64,000 nucleotides of DNA, taken from assembly GCF_905220365.1 (NCBI RefSeq), contig NC_061153.1:8018001-8082000 (forward strand), given 5' to 3'. Below, one piece after another: positions 14,201-27,699 of this stretch. The first letter of the stretch is position 1; each line of letters starts with the position of its first letter. The DNA is from Vanessa cardui (lineage: Eukaryota; Arthropoda; Insecta; Lepidoptera; Nymphalidae). Below the pieces are notes generated by a model. It was not told the DNA's origin, did not search any database, and saw only the letters and a list, made by a program, of their open reading frames with translations. The position numbers and the translations under genes were made by a program.

Positions 14201-15150
14201 ATAGCAAATGGGAAGAATTCTGCCCCACATAATTTTCTTAAATGATACCTATCATCTATTCCTGCAGAAGATATAGGGTTCTGGTTCCTAAAACGTTTCA
14301 TTTTTGTTTTAATCGAATTAATGATTTCAAAATCTATCAAAAGTTAGCATATGGGAATAGTTCTGCCCTACATTATTTTCTTAAATGATACCTATCATAT
14401 ATTCCTGCAAAATCTACAGGGTTTTGGATCCTAAAACGTTTCATTTTTGTTTTAATCGAATTAATGATTTAAAAACTTATCAAAAGATAGCATATGGGAA
14501 GAGTTCTGCCCCACATAAATTTATGAAATGATACCTTATATATATTCCTGTAATATCGACAGGGTTCTGGTTCCTAAAACGTTTCATTTTTGTTTTAATC
14601 GAATTAATGATTGAAAAAACTTATAAAAATATAGCATATTGGAAGAGTTCTGCCCCACATAATTTTATTAAATGATACCTATCATCCATTCCTACAATAT
14701 TTACAGGGTTTTGGTTCCTAAAACTTTTCATTTTTGTTTTAATCGAATTAATGATTACAAAAACTTATCAAAAGATAGCATATGGGATGAGTTCTGCCCC
14801 ACATAATTTTCTTAAATTATACCTATCATCTATTCCTACAATATCTTTAGGGTCTGGGTCCTAATACAATTCATTTTTGTTTTATCGAATTAATGATTTA
14901 AAAAACTTATAAAAAGATAGCATATGGGAAGAGTTCTGCCCCACATAATTTTCTTAGATGATACCTATCATCTATTCCTGCAGAATATATAGGGTTCTGG
15001 ATCCTAAAACGTTTCATTTTTGTTTTAATCGAATTAATGATTTAAAAAACTTATCAAAAGATAGCATTTTGGAAGAGATCTGCCCCACATAAATTTCTTA
15101 TATGATACCTCATATATATTCCTACAATATCTACAGGGTCTGGGTCCTAA
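8299..15150. repeat. Right copy of the ~8.3-kb-spaced higher-order block
   Basis: This is the partner of 1-6,860. Small differences include GGAAGAG for GGATGAG in the first monomer, and cytosine-containing ACTTATCAAAAG for ACTTATAAAAAG near 8,470. The offset drifts by up to three bases, so a few 1-bp indels separate the copies. The right part, from about 12,650, is also the start of the ~11 kb block repeated at 32.9 kb, so duplications of different ages overlap here. Confidence 0.72.
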
Positions 15151-17994
15151 TACGATTCAATTTTGTTTGATCGAATTAATGATTTAAAAAACTTATCAAA
15201 AGATAGCATTTTGAAAGAGTTCTGCCCCACATAAATTTATTAAATGATACCTTATATATATTGCTACAATATCTACAGGGTTCTGGTTCCACAAACGTTT
15301 CATTTTTGTTTTAATCGTATTAATGATTTAAAAACTTATCAAAAGATAGCATATGGGAAGAGTTCTGTCCCACATAAATTTATGAAATGATACCTTATAT
15401 ATATTCCTGTAATATCGACAGGGTTCTGGTTCCTAAAACTTTTCATTTATGTTTTAATCGAATTAATGATTTAAAATACTTATCAATAGATGGCATATTG
15501 AAAGAGTTATGCCCCACATAAATTTATTAAATGATACCTTATATATATTCCTACAATATCTACAGGGTCTGGGTCCTAATACGATTCATTTTTGTTTCAT
15601 CGAATTAATGATTAAAAAAACTTATCAAAATATAGCATATTGGAAGATTTCTACCCCACATAAATTTATAAAATGATACCTTTCATTTATTCCTACAATA
15701 TCTATAGGGTCTGGGTCCTAATACAATTCATTTTTGTTTTATCGAATTAATGATTTTAAAAACTTATCAAAAGATAGCATATTGGAAGATTTCTGCCCCA
15801 CATAAATTTATAAAATTATACCTATCATCGATTCCTACAATATCTTTAGGGTCTGGGTCCTAATACGATTCATTTTTGTTTTATCGAATTAATTATTACA
15901 AAAACTTATCAAAAGATAGCATATGGGAAGAGTTCTGCCCCACATAATTTTATTAAATGATACCTATCATCTATTCCTGCAGAATGTATAGGGTTCTGGA
16001 TCCTAAAACGTTTCATTTTTGTTTTTATCGAATTTATGATTTAAAAAACTTATCAAAAGATAGCATATGGGAAGAGTTCTGCCCCACATAAATTTATTAA
16101 ATGATACCTATCATCTATTCCTACAATATCTCTAGGGTCTGGGTCCTAATACGATTCATTTTTGTTTTATCAAATTATTGATTTAAAAAACTTATCAAAA
16201 GATAGCATTTTGTAAGAGTTCTGCCCCACACAATTTTCTTAAATGATACCTATCATCCATTCCTGCAGAATATATAGGGTTCTGGTTCCTAAAACGTTTC
16301 ATTTTTGTTTTAATCGAATTAATGATTTCAAAAACTTATCAAAAGTTAGCATATGGGAATAGTTCTGCCCTACATTATTTTCTTAAATGATACCTTTCAT
16401 ATATTCCTGCAAAATCTACAGGGTTTTGGATCCTAGAACGTTTCATTTTTGTTTTAATCGAATTAATGATTTAAAAACTTATCAAAAGATAGCATATGGG
16501 AAGAGTTCTGTCCCACATAAATTTATGAAATGATACCTTATATATATTCCTGTAATATCGACAGGGTTCTGGTTCCTAAAACTTTTCATTTATGTTTTAA
16601 TCGAATTAATGATTTAAAATACTTATCAAAAGATGGCATATTGAAAGAGTTCTGCCCCACATAAATTTATTAAATGATACCTATCATCTATTCCTACAAT
16701 ATCTTTAGGGTCTGGGTCCTAATACGATTCATTTTTTTTTTATCGAATTAATGATTACAAAAACTTATCAAAAGATAGCATATGGGAAGAGTTCTGCCCC
16801 ACATAATTTTCTTAAATGATACCTATCATCTATTCCTGCAAAATCTACAGGGTTCTGGTTCCTAAAACGTTTCATTTTTGTTTTAATTGAATTAATGATG
16901 TAAAAAACTTATCAAAAGATAGCATATTGGAGGAGTTCTGCCCCACATAAATTTATTAAATGATACCTTATATATATTCCTACAATATCTACAGGGTCTG
17001 GGTCCTAATACGATTCATTTTTGTTTTATCGAATTAATCAATTAAAAAACTTATCAAAATATAGCATATTGGAAGATTTCTGCCCCACATAAATTTATAA
17101 AATGATACCTTTCATCTATTCCTACAATATCTTTAGGGTCTGGGTCCTAATACGATTCATTTTTGTTTTATCGAATTAATGATTGAAAAAACTTATCAAA
17201 AGATAGCATATGGGAAGAGTTCTGCCCCACATAATTTTCTTAAATTATACCTATCATCTATTCCTGCAGAATATATAGGGTTCTGGATCCTAAAACGTTT
17301 CATTTTTGTTTTTATCGAATAAATGATTGAAAAAACTTATCAAAATATAGCATTTTGGAAAAGATCTGCCCCACATAAATTTCTTAAATGATACCTTATA
17401 TATATTCCTACAATATCTACTGGGTCTGGGTCCTAATACGATTCAATTTTGTTTTATCGAATTAATGATTTAAAAAACTTATCAAAAGATAGCATTTTGA
17501 AAGAGTTCTGCCCCACATAAATTTCTTATATGATACCTTATATATATTCCTACAATATCTACAGGGTCTGGGTCCTAATACGATTCAATTTTGTTTGATC
17601 GAATTAATGATGTAAAAAACTTATCAAAAGATAGCATTTTGGAAGAGATCTGCCCCACATAAATTTCTTATATGATACCTTATATATATTCCTACAATAT
17701 CTACAGGGTCTGGGTCCTAATACGATTCAATTTTGTTTGATCGAATTAATGATGTAAAAAACTTATCAAAAGATAGCATATTGGAGGAGTTCTGCCCCAC
17801 ATAAATTTATTAAATGATACCTTATATATATTCCTACAATATCTACAGGGTCTGGGTCCTAATACGATTCATTTTTGTTTTATCGAATTAATGATTTCAA
17901 AAACTTATCAAAAGATAGCATATGGGAAGAGTTCTGCCCCACATAATTTTCTTAAATGATATCTATCATATCTTCCTACAATATCTACAGGGTT

Positions 17995-18130
17995 CTGGTT
18001 CCTGAAACGTTTCATTTTTGTTTTAATCGAATTAATGATTTCAAAATATAGCATATTGGAAGACTTCTGCCCCACATACTTTTCTTTAATGATACCTATC
18101 ATCTATTCCTGCAGAATATATAGGGTTCTG
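17995..18130. repeat. Short variant monomer with 11-bp deletion
   Basis: Near 18,041-18,048 the sequence reads GATTTCAAAATATAGC where its closest relatives (e.g. near 12,750) read GATTTCAAAACCTTATC before AAAATATAGC, so 11 bp are missing, probably by slippage between AAAA runs. The frame shift opens a chance ~60-codon ORF on each strand, which I do not regard as a gene. The same deletion recurs near 38,332 and 61,790. Confidence 0.8.
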
Positions 18131-19742
18131 GTTCCAAAAACGTTTCATTTTTGTTTTAATCGAATTAATGATTTAAAAAACTTATCAAAAGATAGCATTT
18201 TGGAAGAGATCTGCCCCACATAAATTTCTTATATGATACCTTATATATATGTATTCCTACAATATCTACAGGGTCTGGGTTCTAATACGATTCAATTTTG
18301 TTTGATCGAATTAATGATGTTAAAAACTTATCAAAAGATAGCATTTTGGAAGAGATCTGCCCCACATAAATTTCTTATATGATACCTTATATATATTCCT
18401 ACAATATCTACAGGGTTCTGGTTCCTCAAACGTTTCATTTATGTTTTAATCGAATTAATGATTTAAAATTCTTATCAAAAGATGGCATATTGAAAGAGTT
18501 CTGCCCCACATAATTTTCTTAAATGATACCTTTCATCTATTCCTGCAAAATCTACAGGGTTCTGGTTCCTAAAACGTTTCATTTTTGTTTTAATCGAATT
18601 AATGTTGTAAAAAACTTATCAAAAGATAGCATATTGGAGGAGTTCTGCCCCACATAAATTTATTAAATGATACCTTATATATATTCCTACAATATCTACA
18701 GGGTCTGGGTCCTAATACGATTCAATTTTGTTTGATCGAATTAATGATTTAAAAAACTTATCAAAAGATAGCATTTTGAAAGAATTCTGCCCCACATAAA
18801 TTTATTAAATGATACCTTATATATATTCCTACAATATCTACAGGGTTCTGGTTCCTCAAACGTTTCATTTTTGTTTTAATCGTATTAATGATTTAAAAAC
18901 TTATCAAAAGATAGCATATGGGAAGAGTTCTGTCCCACATAAATTTATGAAATGATACCTTATATATATTCCTGTAATATCGACAGGGTTCTGGTTCCTA
19001 AAACTTTTCATTTATGTTTTAATCGAATTAATGATTTAAAATACTTATCAAAAGATGGCATATTGAAAGAGTTCTGCCCCACATAAATTTATGAAATGAT
19101 ACCTTATATATATTCCTACAATATCTACAGGGTTCTGGTTCCTCAAACGTTTCATTTTTGTTTTAATCGTATTAATGATTTAAAAACTTATCAAAAGATA
19201 GCATATGGGAAGAGTTCTGTCCCACATAAATTTATGAAATGATACCTTATATATATTCCTGTAATATCGACAGGGTTCTGGTTCCTAAAACTTTTCATTT
19301 ATGTTTTAATCGAATTAATGATTTAAAATACTTATCAAAAGATGGCATATTGAAAGAGTTCTGCCCCACATAAATTTATTAAATGATACCTATCATCTAT
19401 TCCTACAATATCTTTAGGGTCTGAGTCCTAATACGATTCATTTTTGTTTTATCGAATTAATGATTTAAAAAAATTATCAAAATATAGCATATTGGAAGAT
19501 TTCTGCCCCACATAAATTTATAAAATGATACCTTTCATCTATTCCTACAATATCTTTAGGGTCTGGGTCCTAATACGATTCATTTTTGTTTTATTGAATT
19601 AATGATTACAAAACTTATCAAAAGATAGCATATGGGAAGAGTTCTGCCCCACATAATTTTCTTAAATGATACCTATCATCAATTCCTGCAAAATCTACAG
19701 GGTTCTGGTTCCTAAAACGTTTCATTTTTGTTTTAATCGAAT

Positions 19743-22700
19743 TAATGATGTAAAAAACTTATCAAAAGATAGCATATTGGAGGAGTTCTGCCCCACATAA
19801 ATTTATTAAATGATACCTTATATATATTCCTACAATATCTACAGGGTCTGGGTCCTAATACGATTCATTTTTGTTTTATCGAATTAATCATTTAAAAAAC
19901 TTATCAAAATATAGCATATTGGAAGATTTCTGCCCCACATAAATTTATAAAATGATACCTATCATCTATTCCTACAATATCTTTAGGGTCTGGGTCCTAA
20001 TACGATTCATTTTTGTTTTATCTAATTAATGATTTAAAAAACTTATAAAAAGATAGCAAATGGGAAGAGTTCTGCCCCACATCATTTTCTTAAATGATAC
20101 CTATCATATATTCCTGCAGAATGTATAGGGTTCTGGTTCCTAAAACGTTTCATTTTTGTTTTAATCGAATTAATGATTTAAAAGCTTATCAAAAGATAGC
20201 ATATGGGAAGAGTTCTGTCCCACATAAATTTATGAAATGATACCTTATATATATTCCTGTAATATCGACAGGGTTCTGGTTCCTAAAACTTTTCATTTAT
20301 GTTTTAATCGAATTAATGATTTAAAATACTTATCAAAAGATGGCATATTGAAAGAGTTCTGCCCCACATAAATTTATTAAATGATACCTATCATCTATTC
20401 CTACAATATCTTTAGGGTCTGGGTCCTAATACGATTCATTTTTGTTTCATCGAATTAATGATTTAAAAAACTTATAAAAAGATAGCAAATGGGAAGAGTT
20501 CTGCCCCACATAATTTTCTTAAATGATACCTATCATCTATTCCTGCAGAAGATATAGGGTTCTGGTTCCTAAAACGTTTCATTTTTGTTTTAATCGAATT
20601 AATGATTTCAAAAACTTATCAAAAGTTAGCATATGGGAATAGTTCTGCCCTACATTATTTTCTAAAATGATACCTATCATATATTCCTGCAAAATCTACA
20701 GGGTTTTGGATCCTAAAACGTTTCATTTTTGTTTTAATCGAATTAATGATTTAAAAACTTATCAAAAGATTGCATATGGGAAGAGTTCTGCCCCACATAA
20801 ATTTATGAAATGATACCTTATATATATATTCCTGTAATATCGACAGGGTTCTGGTTCCTAAAACGTTTCATTTTTGTTTTAATCGAATTAATGATTGAAA
20901 AAACTTATAAAAATATAGCATATTGGAAGAGTTCTGCCCCACATAATTTTATTAAATGATACCTATCATCCATTCCTACAATATTTACAGGGTTTTGGTT
21001 CCTAAAACTTTTCATTTTTGTTTTAATCGAATTAATGATTACAAAAACTTATCAAAAGATAGCATATGGGATGAGTTCTGCCCCACATAATTTTCTTAAA
21101 TTATACCTATCATCTATTCCTACAATATCTTTAGGGTCTGGGTCCTAATACGATTCATTTTTGTTTTATCGAATTAATGATTTAAAAAACTTATAAAAAG
21201 ATAGCATATGGGAAGAGTTCTGCCCCACATAAATTTATGAAATGATACCTTATATATATTCCTGTAATATCGACAGGGTTCTGGTTCCTAAAACTTTTCA
21301 TTTATGTTTTAATCGAATTAATGATTTAAAATACTTATCAAAAGATGGCATATTGAAAGAGTTCTGCCCCACATAAATTTATTAAATGATACCTATCATC
21401 TATTCCTACAATATCTTTAGGGTCTGGGTCCTAATACGATTCATTTTTGTTTCATCGAATTAATGATTTAAAAAACTTATAAAAATATAGCATATTGGAA
21501 GATTTCTGCCCCACATAAATTTATAAAATGATACCTTTCATCTATTCCTACAATATCTTTAGGGTCTGGGTCCTAATACGATTCATTTTTGTTTTATTGA
21601 ATTAATGATTACAAAACTTATCAAAAGATAGCATATGGGAAGAGTTCTGCCCCACATAATTTTCTTAAATGATACCTATCATCAATTCCTGCAAAATCTA
21701 CAGGGTTCTGGTTCCTAAAACGTTTCATTTTTGTTTTAATCGAATTAATGATTTAAAAAACTTATCAAAAGATAGCATATTGGAGGAGTTCTGCCCCACA
21801 TAAATTTATTAAATGATACCTTATATATATTCCTACAATATCTACAGGGTCTGGGTCCTAATACGATTCATTTTTGTTTTATCGAATTAATCATTTAAAA
21901 AACTTATCAAAATATAGCATATTGGAAGATTTCTGCCCCACATAAATTTATAAAATGATACCTATCATCTATTCCTACAATATCTTTAGGGTCTGGGTCC
22001 TAATACGATTCATTTTTGTTTTATCTAATTAATGATTTAAAAAACTTATAAAAAGATAGCAAATGGGAAGAGTTCTGCCCCACATCATTTTCTTAAATGA
22101 TACCTATCATATATTCCTGCAGAATATATAGGGTTCTGGTTCCTAAAACGTTTCATTTTTGTTTTAATCGAATTAATGATTTAAAAGCTTATCAAAAGAT
22201 AGCATATGGGAAGAGTTCCGCCCCACATTATTTTCTTAAATGATACCTATCATATAATCCTGCAAAATCTACAGGGTTTTGGATCCTAAAACGTTTCATT
22301 TTTGTTTTAATCGAATTAATGATTTAAAAAACTTATCAAAATATAGCATTTTGGAAGAGATCTGCCGCACATAAATTTCTTATATGATACCTTATATATA
22401 TTCCTACAATATCTACAGGGTCTGGGTCCTAATACGATTCAATTTTGTTTGATCGAATTAATGATTTAAAAAACTTATAAAAAGATAGCATATGGGAAGA
22501 GTTCTGCCCCACATATTTTTTTTAAATGATATCTATCATCTTTTCCTACAATATCTACAGGGTTCTGGTTCCTGAAACGTTTCATTTTTGTTTTAATCGT
22601 ATTAATGATTTAAAATACTTATCAAAAGATGGCATATTGAAAGAGTTCTGCCCCACATAAATTTATGAAATGATACCTTATATATATTCCTACAATATCT

Positions 22701-23460
22701 ACAGGGTTCTGGTTCCTCAAACGTTTCATTTTTGTTTTAATCGTATTAATGATTTAAAAACTTATCAAAAGATAGCATATGGGAAGAGTTCTGTCCCACA
22801 TAAATTTATGAAATGATACCTTATATATATTCCTGTAATATCGACAGGGTTCTGGTTCCTAAAACTTTTCATTTATGTTTTAATCGAATTAATGATTTAA
22901 AATACTTATCAAAAGATGGCATATTGAAAGAGTTCTGCCCCACATAAATTTATTACATGATACCTATCATCTATTCCTACAATATCTTTAGGGTCTGGGT
23001 CCTAATACGATTCATTTTTGTTTTATCGAATTAATGATTTAAAAACTTATAAAAAGATAGCAAATGGGAAGAGTTCTGCCCCACATAATTTTCTTAAATG
23101 ATACTTATCATCTATTCCTGCAGAATATATAGGGTTCTGGTTCCTAAAACGTTTCATTTTTGTTTTAATCGAATTAATGATTTCAAAAACTTATCAAAAG
23201 ATAGCATTTTGAAAGAGTTCTGCCCCACATAAATTTATAAAATGACATCTATCATCTATTCCTACAATATCTTTAGGGTCTGGGTCCTAATACGATTCAT
23301 TTTTGTTTTATTGAATTAATGATTACAAAAACTTATCAAAAGATAGCATATGGGAAGAGTTCTGCCCCACATAATTTTCTTAAATGATACCTATCATCAA
23401 TTCCTGAAAAATCTACAGGGTTCTGGTTCCTAAAACGTTTCATTTTTGTTTTAATCGAAT
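19743..23460. repeat. 26-monomer higher-order unit, copy 1 (3,718 bp)
   Basis: This unit is followed directly by a second copy at an exact offset of 3,718 bp (26 x 143). Landmarks: GATGTAAAAAACTTATC at 19,743 and 23,461, and the monomer with two extra TA bases before CCTGTAATATCG at 20,831 and 24,549. The copies differ at a few positions; for example, the monomer just before this unit reads TTCCTGCAAAATC at 19,683 where the one before copy 2 reads TTCCTGAAAAATC. Confidence 0.78.
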
Positions 23461-26400
23461 TAATGATGTAAAAAACTTATCAAAAGATAGCATATTGGAG
23501 GAGTTCTGCCCCACATAAATTTATTAAATGATACCTTATATATATTCCTACAATATCTACAGGGTCTGGGTCCTAATACGATTCATTTTTGTTTTATCGA
23601 ATTAATCATTTAAAAAACTTATCAAAATATAGCATATTGGAAGATTTCTGCCCCACATAAATTTATAAAATGATACCTATCATCTATTCCTACAATATCT
23701 TTAGGGTCTGGGTCCTAATACGATTCATTTTTGTTTTATCTAATTAATGATTTAAAAAACTTATAAAAAGATAGCAAATGGGAAGAGTTCTGCCCCACAT
23801 CATTTTCTTAAATGATACCTATCATATATTCCTGCAGAATGTATAGGGTTCTGGTTCCTAAAACGTTTCATTTTTGTTTTAATCGAATTAATGATTTAAA
23901 AGCTTATCAAAAGATAGCATATGGGAAGAGTTCTGTCCCACATAAATTTATGAAATGATACCTTATATATATTCCTGTAATATCGACAGGGTTCTGGTTC
24001 CTAAAACTTTTCATTTATGTTTTAATCGAATTAATGATTCAAAATACTTATCAAAAGATGGCATATTGAAAGAGTTCTGCCCCACATAAATTTATTAAAT
24101 GATACCTATCATCTATTCCTACAATATCTTTAGGGTCTGGGTCCTAATACGATTCATTTTTGTTTCATCGAATTAATGATTTAAAAAACTTATAAAAAGA
24201 TAGCAAATGGGAAGAGTTCTGCCCCACATAATTTTCTTAAATGATACCTATCATCTATTCCTGCAGAAGATATAGGGTTCTGGTTCCTAAAACGTTTCAT
24301 TTTTGTTTTAATCGAATTAATGATTTCAAAAACTTATCAAAAGTTAGCATATGGGAATAGTTCTGCCCTACATTATTTTCTAAAATGATACCTATCATAT
24401 ATTCCTGCAAAATCTACAGGGTTTTGGATCCTAAAACGTTTCATTTTTGTTTTAATCGAATTAATGATTTAAAAACTTATCAAAAGATTGCATATGGGAA
24501 GAGTTCTGCCCCACATAAATTTATGAAATGATACCTTATATATATATTCCTGTAATATCGACAGGGTTCTGGTTCCTAAAACGTTTCATTTTTGTTTTAA
24601 TCGAATTAATGATTGAAAAAACTTATAAAAATATAGCATATTGGAAGAGTTCTGCCCCACATAATTTTATTAAATGATACCTATCATCCATTCCTACAAT
24701 ATTTACAGGGTTTTGGTTCCTAAAACTTTTCATTTTTGTTTTAATCGAATTAATGATTACAAAAACTTATCAAAAGATAGCATATGGGATGAGTTCTGCC
24801 CCACATAATTTTCTTAAATTATACCTATCATCTATTCCTACAATATCTTTAGGGTCTGGGTCCTAATACGATTCATTTTTGTTTTATCGAATTAATGATT
24901 TAAAAAACTTATAAAAAGATAGCATATGGGAAGAGTTCTGCCCCACATAAATTTATGAAATGATACCTTATATATATTCCTGTAATATCGACAGGGTTCT
25001 GGTTCCTAAAACTTTTCATTTATGTTTTAATCGAATTAATGATTTAAAATACTTATCAAAAGATGGCATATTGAAAGAGTTCTGCCCCACATAAATTTAT
25101 TAAATGATACCTATCATCTATTCCTACAATATCTTTAGGGTCTGGGTCCTAATACGATTCATTTTTGTTTTATCGAATTAATGATTTAAAAAACTTATAA
25201 AAATATAGCATATTGGAAGATTTCTGCCCCACATAAATTTATAAAATGATACCTTTCATCTATTCCTACAATATCTTTAGGGTCTGGGTCCTAATACGAT
25301 TCATTTTTGTTTTATTGAATTAATGATTACAAAACTTATCAAAAGATAGCATATGGGAAGAGTTCTGCCCCACATAATTTTCTTAAATGATACCTATCAT
25401 CAATTCCTGCAAAATCTTCAGGGTTCTGGTTCCTAAAACGTTTCATTTTTGTTTTAATCGAATTAATGATGTAAAAAACTTATCAAAAGATAGCATATTG
25501 GAGGAGTTCTGCCCCACATAAATTTATTAAATGATACCTTATATATATTCCTACAATATCTACAGGGTCTGGGTCCTAATACGATTCATTTTTGTTTTAT
25601 CGAATTAATCATTTAAAAAACTTATCAAAATATAGCATATTGGAAGAGTTCTGCCCCACATAAATTTATTAAATGATACCTATCATCTATTCCTACAATA
25701 TCTTTAGGGTCTGGGTCCTAATACGATTCATTTTTGTTTTATCTAATTAATGATTTAAAAAACTTATAAAAAGATAGCAAATGGGAAGAGTTCTGCCCCA
25801 CATCATTTTCTTAAATGATACCTATCATATATTCCTGCAGAATATATAGGGTTCTGGTTCCTAAAACGTTTCATTTTTGTTTTAATCGAATTAATGATTT
25901 AAAAGCTTATCAAAAGATAGCATATGGGAAGAGTTCTGCCCCACATTATTTTCTTAAATGATACCTATCATATAATCCTGCAAAATCTACAGGGTTTTGG
26001 ATCCTAAAACGTTTCATTTTTGTTTTAATCGAATTAATGATTTAAAAAACTTATCAAAATATAGCATTTTGGAAGAGATCTGCCGCACATAAATTTCTTA
26101 TATGATACCTTATATATATTCCTACAATATCTACAGGGTCTGGGTCCTAATACGATTCAATTTTGTTTGATCGAATTAATGATTTAAAAAACTTATAAAA
26201 AGATAGCATATGGGAAGAGTTCTGCCCCACATATTTTTTTTAAATGATATCTATCATCTTTTCCTACAATATCTACAGGGTTCTGGTTCCTGAAACGTTT
26301 CATTTTTGTTTTAATCGTATTAATGATTTAAAATACTTATCAAAAGATGGCATATTGAAAGAGTTCTGCCCCACATAAATTTATTAAATGATACCTTATA

Positions 26401-27178
26401 TATATTCCTACAATATCTACAGGGTTCTGGTTCCTCAAACGTTTCATTTTTGTTTTAATCGTATTAATGATTTAAAAACTTATCAAAAGATAGCATATGG
26501 GAAGAGTTCTGTCCCACATAAATTTATGAAATGATACCTTATATATATTCCTGTAATATCGACAGGGTTCTGGTTCCTAAAACTTTTCATTTATGTTTTA
26601 ATCGAATTAATGATTTAAAATACTTATCAAAAGATGGCATATTGAAAGAGTTCTGCCCCACATAAATTTATTACATGATACCTATCATCTATTCCTACAA
26701 TATCTTTAGGGTCTGGGTCCTAATACGATTCATTTTTGTTTTATCGAATTAATGATTTAAAAACTTATAAAAAGATAGCAAATGGGAAGAGTTCTGCCCC
26801 ACATAATTTTCTTAAATGATACTTATCATCTATTCCTGCAGAATATATAGGGTTCTGGTTCCTAAAACGTTTCATTTTTGTTTTAATCGAATTAATGATT
26901 TCAAAAACTTATCAAAAGATAGCATTTTGAAAGAGTTCTGCCCCACATAAATTTATTAAATGATACCTTATATATATTCCTACAATATCTACAGGGTCTG
27001 GGTCCTAATACGATTCATTTTTGTTTTATTGAATTAATGATTACAAAAACTTATCAAAAGATAGCATATGGGAAGAGTTCTGCCCCACATAATTTTCTTA
27101 AATGATACCTATCATCAATTCCTGAAAAATCTACAGGGTTCTGGTTCCTAAAACGTTTCATTTTTGTTTTAATCGAAT
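23461..27178. repeat. 26-monomer higher-order unit, copy 2 (3,718 bp)
   Basis: This is the tandem partner of 19,743-23,460. TTCCTGAAAAATC recurs at 23,401 and 27,119, so the 3,718-bp step continues slightly past this unit, to about 27,500, where the sequences part (CACATCATTTTC in one, CACATAATTTTC in the other). Ordinary type A and B monomers fill the interior. Confidence 0.75.
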
Positions 27179-27699
27179 TAATGATGTAAAAAACTTATCA
27201 AAAGATAGCATATTGGAGGAGTTCTGCCCCACATAAATTTATTAAATGATACCTTATATATATTCCTACAATATCTACAGGGTCTGGGTCCTAATACGAT
27301 TCATTTTTGTTTTATCGAATTAATCATTTAAAAAACTTATCAAAATATAGCATATTGGAAGATTTCTGCCCCACATAAATTTATAAAATGATACCTATCA
27401 TCTATTCCTACAATATCTTTAGGGTCTGGGTCATAATACGATTCATTTTTGTTTTATCTAATTAATGATTTAAAAAACTTATAAAAAGATAGCAAATGGG
27501 AAGAGTTCTGCCCCACATAATTTTCTTAAATGATACCTATCATCTATTCCTGCAGAATATATAGGGTTCTGGTTCCTTAAACGTTTCATTTTTGTTTTAA
27601 TCGAATTAATGATTTAAAAACTTATCAAAAGATAGCATATGGGAAGAGTTCTGTCCCACATAAATTTATGAAATGATACCTTATATATATTCCTGTAAT

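Larger units (their letters stand above)
12650..23800. repeat. First copy of an ~11-kb higher-order block (partner +20,287 bp)
   Basis: Rare variants recur at a constant offset of 20,287 bp: ATTGCTACAATATC at 15,262 and 35,549; GTTTTTATCGAATT at 16,029 and 36,316; and the unusual run CATTTTTTTTTTATCG, which lost the G of TTTTTG, near 16,730 and 37,017. The 11-bp-deletion monomer near 18,045 also recurs near 38,332. Beyond about 18.6 kb the offset becomes 20,002: GGTCTGAGTCC places its CTGAG at 19,421 and 39,423, and TTCCTGAAAAATC is at 23,401 and 43,403. The left junction lies near 12,650. The right one lies between about 23,600 and 23,930. In the stretches I compared, differences were only scattered single bases. 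Confidence 0.8.

Noticed and set aside
17908..18223. Overlapping 62-64 codon ORFs on both strands near 18.0 kb, repeated near 38.2-38.5 kb and 61.65-61.97 kb
   Set aside because: They are translations of satellite monomers opened by an 11-bp deletion. The same DNA reads on both strands, start codons arise from the repeated AATGATT, and there is no context of a gene. Their recurrence follows block duplication, not coding selection.
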